NCBI GenBank assembly: GCA_905233785.1
Contig: CAJOCV010000113.1
Coordinates: 6,211-11,871, forward strand
DNA from: an uncultured Oscillospiraceae bacterium
Lineage (GTDB): Bacteria; Bacillota; Clostridia; Oscillospirales; Oscillospiraceae
DNA length: 5,661 nucleotides
Direction: 5' to 3'
The first letter of the stretch is position 1. Every line of letters begins with the position of its first letter. Below are positions 1-5,533 of this stretch, piece after piece. The position numbers and the translations under genes are program-made. The notes beneath the pieces were generated by a model, which did no database searches, was not told the origin of the DNA, and was given only the letters and a program-made list of their open reading frames with translations.

Positions 1-19
1 TTTGTAGAGGAGTTTTTCA

Positions 20-1345
20 ATGTCTTTCGGGGAAATCATTACCTGGCCGTTCGCCAAGCTGATGGTTTGGCTTTATAACCTTACCGGCAACTATGGCGTC
101 GCGCTGATTTTCTTCGCCCTGGCCGTCAACCTCATCATGACCCCCTTCATGGCCAAGAGCAAGAAGAGCATGATGCGCCAAACCCGTCTGCAGCCGCGTA
201 TCCAGGAGCTGCAGAAGCGCCACGAGGGCAACCCCCAGAAGCTCAACGCCGAGATGCAGAAGCTCTACCGTGAGGAGGGCGTCAACCCCATGTCCGGCTG
301 CCTCTGGTCCCTCATCCCCTTTCCCATCCTGATCGCCCTGTACAGCGTCGTCCGCCAGCCTTTGACCCGCATGATGTTCGTGGCCAAGGACTTTGTGACC
401 GTGCTGCAGGACTTCTTCGTGGAAAAAGGACTTTACACCGCGGCCACCGGCCGCGCCAGCGCTTACTATGAGATCGAGCTGACCAAGCTCGTCCATGACA
501 ACTGGCAGCTCGTGAGCTCCGAGCTTGCGGACAAGCTCGACCCCAATCTCCTGAACGTCGATTTCAGCTTCTTGGGGCTCAACCTCGGCGACCAGCCCCA
601 GTGGAACTTCTTCATGAACACCGACTGGAGCCAGGTCTCCGTATGGCTGCCCGCGCTGGGTCTGTTCCTGATCCCCTTTATCTCCGCCGGTCTCTCCTGG
701 GCGAGCATGAAGCTGAGCACCAAGATGAACCCCTCCACCGGTCAGGACGCCCAGACCCAGGCCACCATGAACAGCATGAACCTGATGATGCCGCTCATGT
801 CCATTTGGATCTGCTTTGTCATGCCCGCCGCCATGGGCATCTACTGGATCGCCAACAGCGTTTTCGGCATGGCTCGCGACTATGTTCTGACCAAGGTGTT
901 TATGAAGCAGCTCGCCGTGGAGGAAGCCGAGCGCGCCGCGCTGCGCAGCGCCCGTGAGGCCGAGCTGGAGGCCAAACGCGCCGAAACCGAGCGCCTCAAG
1001 GCCGAGGGTAAGACCGAGGTCAACACCAACACCAGCAAGAAGAAGCTTCAGGCCGGGGAGAAGCAGAAGGCCGCCGAGCGCAAGGCCGCGCTCGACCGTG
1101 CCGACCGCGCCGCGCGTCGGGAGCGTCTCGGCATTGCCGAGAACGAAAAGCCCGCCTCCCAGGTGGGTAACCGCCGCTACGCCCGCGGCCGCGCCTATGT
1201 GCCTGACCGCTTCACCAATCCCGATGCCGCCGAGGCTGCGACGCTGGCCGCCGCGGCGGAATCCGAAGGCGCCGACGCCATCGACGAGACCGTGGACGAG
1301 GTTCTCGAGACTGTCGAGAGCGCCGTCGAAGAAAACAAGGAGTAA
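20..1345 (+). CDS. yidC: YidC/Oxa1/SpoIIIJ-family membrane protein insertase
   Basis: Inserts and helps fold membrane proteins, alone or with the Sec translocon, in the cytoplasmic membrane. The 441-residue protein aligns by eye with the conserved YidC core: the NYG...LIMTPF first core helix (about 24-47), the cytoplasmic hairpin SMMRQTRLQPRIQELQKRH (50-68), the NPMSGCLWSLIPFPI segment (89-103) and C-terminal membrane helices at about 207-230 and 256-284. It lacks the large periplasmic domain of proteobacterial YidC. Two features are unusual. The loop at about 113-206 is long, and a 145-residue cytoplasmic tail (297-441) starts as a charged Ala/Glu/Arg/Lys helix, becomes basic, and ends acidic. 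The groove arginine of the family (aligned with the R of IVRGIMYPL in E. coli) is Asn37 here. The start is supported by AGAGGAG at 6-12, seven bases upstream. jag follows after 6 bases. The family assignment is secure; the tail's role (perhaps ribosome contact) is inference. Confidence 0.95.
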   Translation: MSFGEIITWPFAKLMVWLYNLTGNYGVALIFFALAVNLIMTPFMAKSKKSMMRQTRLQPRIQELQKRHEGNPQKLNAEMQKLYREEGVNPMSGCLWSLIPFPILIALYSVVRQPLTRMMFVAKDFVTVLQDFFVEKGLYTAATGRASAYYEIELTKLVHDNWQLVSSELADKLDPNLLNVDFSFLGLNLGDQPQWNFFMNTDWSQVSVWLPALGLFLIPFISAGLSWASMKLSTKMNPSTGQDAQTQATMNSMNLMMPLMSIWICFVMPAAMGIYWIANSVFGMARDYVLTKVFMKQLAVEEAERAALRSAREAELEAKRAETERLKAEGKTEVNTNTSKKKLQAGEKQKAAERKAALDRADRAARRERLGIAENEKPASQVGNRRYARGRAYVPDRFTNPDAAEAATLAAAAESEGADAIDETVDEVLETVESAVEENKE

Positions 1346-1351
1346 TACAAG

Positions 1352-2167
1352 ATGCAGAAATATCTGGAAAAGACCGGCAAAACGCCGGACGACGCGATTG
1401 CCGCCGCCCTGGCTGAGTTAGGGCTCGACCGGGACGATGTCTCTGTGGAGATCCTGGAATTTGGCAGAACCGGCTTCCTGGGCATCGGCGCTTCCCCTGC
1501 GGTGGTGCGCGTAAGCTATGAGCTGCCCGATGAAGTCAAGCCCGCCCCCGCTCCTGTGAAGCCCGAAAAGCCCGCCAAGGCAGAAAAGCCCGTCAAGGCG
1601 GAAAAGCCCGCCAGGATCGAGAAGCCCGTTGAGGCCGAGAAGCCCGCTGAGGCTCCCGCCGCGGAGGAGGACGCCGACTATGCCGCGATTCGCAGCTTCC
1701 TCACCGGGCTGCTGGAGCGTATGGGCATTCAGGCCGACATCGCCATCAGCCCCCGCGAAAACGGCGGCATCAATGTCAATCTCTCCGGCAATGGCATGGG
1801 CGCGATCATCGGTCGTCGGGGCGAGACGCTGGACGCCATTCAGCACCTGACCAACTATACTGTCAACCACGGCAGTGACAAGCACCTGCATATCAGTGTA
1901 GACGCGGAGAACTACCGCAGCAAGCGCGAGGAATCCCTGGCTCGCCTCGCGGAAAAGATGGCGGAGAAAGCCATCAAGTATAAACGCAGCATGGCTCTTG
2001 AGCCCATGAACTCCTACGAGCGCCATGTAATCCACACTGCGCTGCAAAACTACGAGGGCGTCACCACGAGCTCCACCGGCGTGGAGCCGAACCGCCGTGT
2101 CGTCGTGTCCTATGTAAAACCCGAAGCCCCCGCTTCCAACAAGCCCCAGAGCCGCGAATGGGCATGA
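1352..2167 (+). CDS. jag: Jag/KhpB RNA-binding protein (SpoIIIJ-associated)
   Basis: A cytoplasmic RNA-binding protein whose gene commonly follows yidC in Firmicutes. Homologues (Jag, KhpB/EloR) affect cell elongation and sporulation-linked envelope processes. Domains in the 271 residues: Jag_N at about 2-53, including the FGRTGFLGIG motif (37-46); a low-complexity Lys/Pro/Glu/Ala linker at about 62-105; a KH domain at about 110-185 with the GRRG loop (154-157) that binds RNA; and an R3H domain at about 190-255 with the RHVIH signature (Arg224, His228). All key motifs are intact. The start at 1352 is supported by AAGGAG (1337-1342) overlapping the end of yidC, nine bases upstream, which implies co-transcription and perhaps translational coupling. 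The C-terminal extension after the R3H domain (about 256-271) is short and polar. No convincing terminator follows. Confidence 0.95.
   Translation: MQKYLEKTGKTPDDAIAAALAELGLDRDDVSVEILEFGRTGFLGIGASPAVVRVSYELPDEVKPAPAPVKPEKPAKAEKPVKAEKPARIEKPVEAEKPAEAPAAEEDADYAAIRSFLTGLLERMGIQADIAISPRENGGINVNLSGNGMGAIIGRRGETLDAIQHLTNYTVNHGSDKHLHISVDAENYRSKREESLARLAEKMAEKAIKYKRSMALEPMNSYERHVIHTALQNYEGVTTSSTGVEPNRRVVVSYVKPEAPASNKPQSREWA
1565..1654 (+). repeat. Five in-frame 18-bp repeats in the jag linker
   Basis: Five successive hexapeptides of the form EKP[A/V]x[A/I] occupy Jag residues 72-101, between the Jag_N and KH domains. At the DNA level they are degenerate 18-base units, each starting GAAAAGCCC or GAGAAGCCC. 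The repeat probably forms an extended, flexible linker. Unit number in such tracts often varies between strains by slippage or recombination, but that is an expectation and cannot be seen from one sequence. Confidence 0.85.
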
Positions 2168-2214
2168 GCCCACACTTATCGCAAAGAAAACCCTGGCGCG
2201 TGTCATAGTGAATA

Positions 2215-2298
2215 ACGAATAGTGAATAGTTAAGGTGTCCCCTGCGGGGACGGATTATAATCCGTCGCGAAGCGACACCATAACTTTTCACTTTTCAC
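2215..2298. repeat. Small palindromic interspersed repeat (MITE/REP-like)
   Basis: The outer arms 2215-2239 and 2274-2298 are imperfect inverted repeats, with 20 of 25 positions complementary and 16 of 18 in the inner part (GTGAATAGTTAAGGTGTC against the complement of 2274-2291). Between them lie three overlapping palindromes that share GTC/GAC borders: GTCCCC-TGC-GGGGAC (2237-2251), the perfect 18-bp palindrome GACGGATTATAATCCGTC (2249-2266), and GTCGC-GAA-GCGAC (2264-2276). Folded, this gives an outer stem with hairpin branches. The outer arms also contain short direct repeats (GTGAATA-like on the left, TTTTCAC on the right). The right arm ends one base before the acpP ribosome binding site GAGG (2299-2302). 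No protein is encoded. I recall similar elements as dispersed repeats in Clostridia genomes, but copy number cannot be shown from this window. Confidence 0.75.
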
Positions 2299-2309
2299 GA
2301 GGAATCAAC

Positions 2310-2537
2310 ATGTATTTTGAGAAAGTCAAAGCCGCGCTGGCTCAGCAGTTTGAGCTCGATCCCGAGACCATCACGCTCGACACCAACCTGATCGACGATC
2401 TCGGCGCCGACTCGCTGGACGTGGTGGAGCTCATCATGTCCCTTGAGGACGAGTTCGGCATCGCCATCTCCGACGAGGACGCCGCCCAGCTCTACACCGT
2501 CGGCCGCATCGTCGAGTATCTGGACAAGCTCCAGTAA
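2310..2537 (+). CDS. acpP: Acyl carrier protein
   Basis: Carries growing fatty acyl chains as thioesters on a 4'-phosphopantetheine arm for type II fatty acid synthesis in the cytoplasm. The 75-residue product has the normal ACP length, is strongly acidic, and contains the LGADSLDVVELIMSLEDEFGI signature region. Ser35 in the DSL motif is the attachment site for phosphopantetheine. The frame stays open upstream to an ATG at 2235, but the start at 2310 is chosen because GAGG (2299-2302) sits seven bases ahead, the product then matches the family length, and the upstream 25 codons would lie inside the repeat element. The gene stands alone between the repeat and a hairpin terminator, away from fab genes within this window. 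The promoter is unclear. A perfect TATAAT (2256-2261) lies inside the repeat, without a good -35. Confidence 0.96.
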   Translation: MYFEKVKAALAQQFELDPETITLDTNLIDDLGADSLDVVELIMSLEDEFGIAISDEDAAQLYTVGRIVEYLDKLQ

Positions 2538-2553
2538 TAGCAAATCTGCACAA

Positions 2554-2582
2554 GAATACGCTCCCATCCCGGGAGCGTATTC
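2554..2582 (+). terminator. Probable terminator hairpin after acpP
   Basis: A perfect 12-bp stem (GAATACGCTCCC paired with GGGAGCGTATTC) closes a five-base loop, ATCCC, starting 16 bases after the acpP stop. The downstream tract is only moderately T-rich (ATTTATAT), so termination may be incomplete. The position between acpP and a fresh promoter supports the call. Confidence 0.75.
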
Positions 2583-2611
2583 ATTTATATGCATGATTTT
2601 GGCAATTTACA

Positions 2612-2640
2612 TTGACAAAGCGCTCGCAATGGTTTATAGT
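2612..2640 (+). promoter_or_regulatory. Sigma-A-type promoter for the leader ORF and metNIQ
   Basis: TTGACA (2612-2617, perfect -35) is separated by exactly 17 bases from TATAGT (2635-2640, five of six consensus). The upstream region (2581-2611) is AT-rich and could act as an UP element. Transcription would begin near 2646-2648, giving a 5' leader of roughly 27 bases before the small reading frame. This is the best promoter in the window. Confidence 0.85.
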
Positions 2641-2659
2641 AAGCGCATCCTTCGAGAAA

Positions 2660-2763
2660 GGAGCGAACCGTTCATGGCTAACGTCACGCGCAAGATGATG
2701 ATGGCTGAGATGTACATGTGCGGCATGTGCAGGATGATGTGCGCGCAAAAATGCGGTTCGCCC
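2660..2763 (+). promoter_or_regulatory. Possible long-range RNA helix masking the leader-ORF ribosome binding site
   Basis: GCGAACCG (2663-2670) is perfectly complementary to CGGTTCGC (2754-2761). With A2662 bulged, GG (2660-2661) also pairs with CC (2762-2763), giving ten base pairs that include most of the AAAGGAG ribosome binding site. The 3' strand of this helix lies in the last codons of the small reading frame. Its GTTCGC (2756-2761) could alternatively pair with GCGAGC (2808-2813) in the ascending arm of the terminator, with one G-U pair. The complementarity is seen directly; a switching role is inference. Confidence 0.4.
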
Positions 2764-2781
2764 AGTTTCAAAGCCATTTGA
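2674..2781 (+). CDS. Met/Cys-rich 35-residue peptide, putative leader peptide of metNIQ
   Basis: A 35-codon frame begins with ATG ten bases after a strong ribosome binding site, AAAGGAG (2657-2663), and ends at TGA. It contains nine Met (residues 1, 8-10, 13, 15, 18, 21, 22) and four Cys (16, 19, 23, 27), with eight Met packed into residues 7-23. All four Cys codons are TGC. It lies between a near-consensus promoter and an intrinsic terminator, directly upstream of the methionine importer genes. I infer a leader peptide whose translation senses supply of sulfur amino acids. I do not recognise the peptide as a member of a named family. The Cys spacing CGMCRMMCAQKC (CxxCxxxCxxxC) also suits a small metal-binding peptide, which is the main alternative. 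There is no signal peptide or hydrophobic segment. It is well supported as a translated frame; its role is unproven. Confidence 0.7.
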   Translation: MANVTRKMMMAEMYMCGMCRMMCAQKCGSPSFKAI

Positions 2782-2799
2782 ATGATGTAAGATCATCCG

Positions 2800-2835
2800 G
2801 CCGGGAAGCGAGCGAGCTCGCCTCCCGGCTTTTTT
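2800..2835 (+). terminator. Intrinsic terminator/attenuator between leader ORF and metN
   Basis: GCCGGGA (2800-2806) pairs with TCCCGGC (2823-2829). After one A/C mismatch, GCGAG (2808-2812) pairs with CTCGC (2817-2821), closing the loop CGAG. Six T's follow (2830-2835). This is a textbook intrinsic terminator, 18 bases past the stop codon of the Met/Cys-rich frame and 42 bases ahead of metN. No comparable promoter lies between it and metN, so read-through or regulated antitermination is the likely route to metNIQ expression. Confidence 0.9.
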
Positions 2836-2877
2836 ACGCCCCCGCGACAACATATAAACGGAAAGACAGACACCAAC

Positions 2878-3867
2878 ATGATCGAACTGAAACATCTGTG
2901 TAAAACCTACGCCGCGCCGGACAAGGAGATCCACGCGCTCGAGGACATCAACCTCACCATCCGGGACGGGGAGATTTTCGGCATCATCGGCCTCTCCGGC
3001 GCGGGCAAGAGTACGCTTGTGCGCTGCATCAACCTGCTGGAACAGCCTACCTCCGGCGAGGTGCTGGTGGACGGTCACGATTTGACGAAGCTTTCGAAGA
3101 AGGAGCTGCTGCTCCTGCGCCGCTCCATCGGCATGATTTTCCAGGGCTTCAACCTCTTAGAGCAGCGCAATGTGCTGCGCAACGTCTGCTTCCCGCTGGA
3201 AATATCCGGCGTGGATCGCAAAACGGCGGAGGCGAAGGCAAGGGAACTGCTGGGCGTCGTCGGTCTTGCCGACCGCGCGGACTCCTACCCCTCCCAGCTC
3301 TCCGGCGGACAGAAGCAGCGCGTGGCCATCGCCCGCGCCCTCGCCACCGACCCGAAGTATATCCTCTGCGACGAGGCCACCTCCGCCCTCGACCCCAACA
3401 CCACCCGCGCCATCCTTGACCTGCTGCGGCAAATCAACCACGACATGGGCGTGACCATCATTGTCATCACCCACGAGATGAAGGTCATCGACCAGATTTG
3501 CGACCGCGTGGCCGTTATCGACCACAGCCGTATCGCCGAGGAAGGCAAGGTCAGCGAGGTGTTCACCTCGCCCAAATCCCAGATCGCCCGCGACCTCATT
3601 ATTCCGCGGGATCGTGCCGCGCTCGACACCAAAAACGGCCGAAAGATCCGCCTGACCTTCAACGGCGCTTACTCCCGCGAGCCGGTGATTTCCAACATGG
3701 TGCTTGAATGTCAGGCGCCGGTCAACATTCTCTTCGCCGACACGAAGGAGTTCGAGGGTATCATCTACGGGCACATGATTATCGAGCTGCCCTCAGATCC
3801 CAAGCAGGCCGACAAGATCCTGGTCTGGCTGAAAAACAGCCCGGTCGAATGGCGCGAGGAGGTGTAA
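2878..3867 (+). CDS. metN: Methionine ABC transporter ATP-binding protein with NIL domain
   Basis: The ATPase subunit of the methionine importer works on the cytoplasmic face of the membrane, paired with the MetI permease. All nucleotide-binding motifs are intact in the 329 residues: Walker A GLSGAGKST (38-46), Q-loop Gln89, signature LSGGQKQR (141-148), Walker B ILCDEA with Asp165 and Glu166, and the H-loop His199. A C-terminal NIL domain (about 255-329) follows. In characterised MetN proteins this domain binds methionine and shuts transport down when cytoplasmic methionine is high (trans-inhibition). The start at 2878 matches the usual MetN N-terminus (MIELKHLCKTY), but its ribosome binding site is weak (GGAAAG, 2860-2865, 12 bases away). 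This contrasts with the strong sites of metI and metQ. The gene begins 42 bases after an intrinsic terminator, pointing to attenuation control. It is followed by metI after three bases. Confidence 0.95.
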   Translation: MIELKHLCKTYAAPDKEIHALEDINLTIRDGEIFGIIGLSGAGKSTLVRCINLLEQPTSGEVLVDGHDLTKLSKKELLLLRRSIGMIFQGFNLLEQRNVLRNVCFPLEISGVDRKTAEAKARELLGVVGLADRADSYPSQLSGGQKQRVAIARALATDPKYILCDEATSALDPNTTRAILDLLRQINHDMGVTIIVITHEMKVIDQICDRVAVIDHSRIAEEGKVSEVFTSPKSQIARDLIIPRDRAALDTKNGRKIRLTFNGAYSREPVISNMVLECQAPVNILFADTKEFEGIIYGHMIIELPSDPKQADKILVWLKNSPVEWREEV

Positions 3868-3870
3868 GCC

Positions 3871-4551
3871 ATGCTGTCTGAAATGTTTTTTAAGCTCTGG
3901 CACGCGGGGCTCATCCAGCGCGGCGTCTGGGAGACGATCTATATGACCGTGATCTCCACCGCGATCTCCTATGTGATCGGGCTTCCCCTCGGCGTCATTC
4001 TCACCGTGACCGACAAGGGCGGCATCCATCCGATCCCCTGGTTCAACCGGCTGCTGGGCGTGGTCGTGAACTTCTTCCGCAGCATCCCCTTCATCATCCT
4101 GATGGTCGCGATGCTCCCGGTGGCAAAGTTTGTCGTGGGCACCTCCCTCGGCAACAAGGCCATGATCGTCATGCTGGTCATCGCTGCCGCGCCTTATATC
4201 GCGCGCATGGTGGAATCCTCCGTCAAGGAGGTAGACGCCGGCGTCATCGAGGCGGCGCAGGCCATGGGCGCCACCAACTTCCAGATCATTTACAAGGTGC
4301 TGCTGCCGGAGGCGAAGCCCTCGCTGATCCTCGGCGCTGTGATCTCCATGGTCACGATCCTCGGTTACTCCGCTATGGCCGCTACCATTGGCGGCACGGG
4401 TCTCGGCCAGATCGCCATCAGCTACGGCCACCAGCGCTTCCACGCGGACATCACCTGGATCTGTGTATTTCTGACTGTTTTGATCGTTCAGATCATTCAG
4501 GAGGTCGGTACCGCTATCGCGCACCGCACCGATAAACGCGCAAGACAGTAA
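3871..4551 (+). CDS. metI: Methionine ABC transporter permease
   Basis: The membrane-spanning subunit forms the translocation path, two copies per complex, contacting MetN inside and MetQ outside. The 226 residues are near the usual family length. Predicted membrane helices lie at about 20-46, 60-88, 96-112, 150-175 and 194-213. The cytoplasmic coupling helix carries the binding-protein-dependent permease EAA motif: EAAQAMGATNFQIIYKVLLP (127-146). The start is supported by GAGGAGGTG (3856-3864), which overlaps the end of metN, so translation is probably coupled. The C-terminal tail is short and basic. Confidence 0.95.
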   Translation: MLSEMFFKLWHAGLIQRGVWETIYMTVISTAISYVIGLPLGVILTVTDKGGIHPIPWFNRLLGVVVNFFRSIPFIILMVAMLPVAKFVVGTSLGNKAMIVMLVIAAAPYIARMVESSVKEVDAGVIEAAQAMGATNFQIIYKVLLPEAKPSLILGAVISMVTILGYSAMAATIGGTGLGQIAISYGHQRFHADITWICVFLTVLIVQIIQEVGTAIAHRTDKRARQ

Positions 4552-4574
4552 AACGTAAACAGGAGGAAAACAAA

Positions 4575-5459
4575 ATGAAAAAGACACTCGCACTCGTACT
4601 CACCGCCGCTCTGGTTCTTCTGACCTTCGCGGCCTGCGGATCTTCCACCGCCCCTGCCGCTACCGAGGCTCCCGCCGCCGCCGAGACGCCCGCCGCCGAG
4701 GAGGCCGCCCCCGCCGTTGAGAATGTCAAGCTCACCGTCGGCGCAAGCTCCACGCCTCACGCCGAGCTGCTGGAGATCGTCAAGCCCGCGCTCGCCGAAC
4801 AGGGCATCGAGCTCGACATCGTGATCTATGACGATTACGTTCTGCCCAACACCGCCCTGCAGGACGGCACCCTGGACGCAAACTACTTCCAGCACACCCC
4901 CTACCTCAACAGCTTCAATGCCCAGAACGGCACCGATCTGGTCTCCGCCGGTCTCATCCACTATGAGCCCTTCGGCATTTACAGCCAGAGCGTGACCGAT
5001 CTTGCGGAGCTTGCCGAGGGCGCGACCATCATCGTTCCCGACGACGACTCCAACCAGACCCGCGCCCTGCTTCTGCTGCAGCAGGAAGGCCTTGTGGAGC
5101 TTCCTGAGGGCGCTTCCGTTGACACCGGCGTGACGCTGCTCGACATCGTGGACAACAAGGGCTACAACGTGCAGGCCGTGCAGGCTGACGCCGTTCCCTC
5201 CCTGCTTGCCAACTCCGACGCCGGCACTGTCGCCGTCATCAATTACAACTACGCTCTGGGCGCCGGCTTCAAGACCAGCGACGCGCTGGCCATTGAGGAC
5301 GCCTCCGGCGACGCCGCCCAGACCTATGCCAACATTATTGCCGTTCGCCGCGGCGACGAAAGCCGCAGCGAGATCCAGGCTCTGGTTGCCGCGCTGCAGG
5401 CCGGTGCTGTTGACGCTTACAACGAGCAAACCGGCGCCGGAATCGTCGCGATCAAGTAA
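4575..5459 (+). CDS. metQ: Methionine-binding lipoprotein (NlpA/MetQ family)
   Basis: The extracellular substrate-binding component is tethered to the outer face of the membrane and delivers methionine to MetNI. It has a type II signal peptide: Lys-Lys start, hydrophobic core 5-19, and lipobox FAAC with the lipid-modified Cys21. An Ala/Pro/Glu-rich linker (about 25-48) gives reach from the membrane. The binding domain shows the family landmarks ANYFQHTPYL (102-111, His107), VPDDDSNQTRALLLL (154-168, Arg163) and AVINYNYALGAG (220-231), with Asn223 and Asn225 among likely ligand-contact positions. The start is supported by AGGAGG (4561-4566), eight bases upstream, and the gene begins 23 bases after metI. 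Substrate is inferred from operon context and family; related proteins also bind D-methionine or other sulfur amino acids. No terminator separates it from the mobile element that follows. Confidence 0.93.
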   Translation: MKKTLALVLTAALVLLTFAACGSSTAPAATEAPAAAETPAAEEAAPAVENVKLTVGASSTPHAELLEIVKPALAEQGIELDIVIYDDYVLPNTALQDGTLDANYFQHTPYLNSFNAQNGTDLVSAGLIHYEPFGIYSQSVTDLAELAEGATIIVPDDDSNQTRALLLLQQEGLVELPEGASVDTGVTLLDIVDNKGYNVQAVQADAVPSLLANSDAGTVAVINYNYALGAGFKTSDALAIEDASGDAAQTYANIIAVRRGDESRSEIQALVAALQAGAVDAYNEQTGAGIVAIK

Positions 5460-5476
5460 TTGCGCTGCTCTTATGG

Positions 5477-5504
5477 GGGCTGTTGCAAAATAGGCACATA
5501 GCCC
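5477..5504. other. Hairpin near the insertion-sequence end
   Basis: GGGCTGTTGC (5477-5486) pairs with GCACATAGCCC (5494-5504) over ten base pairs, with one G-U and a bulged C5497, closing the loop AAAATAG. No T-run follows on either strand, so it is unlikely to be a simple terminator. It may be a structural end of the mobile element. Confidence 0.5.
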
Positions 5505-5533
5505 ACTCACCAGCGTAGACCAACTATGAAAAG

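Noticed and set aside
1565..1654. CRISPR-like short regular repeats
   Set aside because: The 18-base units are in frame, contiguous without spacers and encode a Lys/Pro linker in Jag.
2160..2171. Terminator at the end of jag (GGGCATGAGCCC)
   Set aside because: Only four base pairs, overlapping the stop codon, and no T-run follows.
1418..2206. Long minus-strand open frame opposite jag
   Set aside because: It mirrors the third-position GC bias of jag; its low-complexity Gly/Leu stretch is the antisense of the Lys-Pro repeats.
2235..2309. N-terminal extension of acpP from an upstream in-frame ATG
   Set aside because: It would place 25 codons inside the palindromic repeat, exceed the usual ACP length and ignore the well-placed GAGG before 2310.
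2830..2858. Independent metN promoter (TATAAA at 2853-2858)
   Set aside because: With 17-base spacing the -35 would be TTTTTT inside the terminator T-run, a poor match. It cannot be fully excluded but is far weaker than the promoter at 2612-2640.
2641..2877. SAM (S-box) riboswitch or T-box upstream of metN
   Set aside because: I looked for S-box core sequences and a T-box TGGNACCGCG-like motif and found neither; most of the leader is occupied by the small reading frame.
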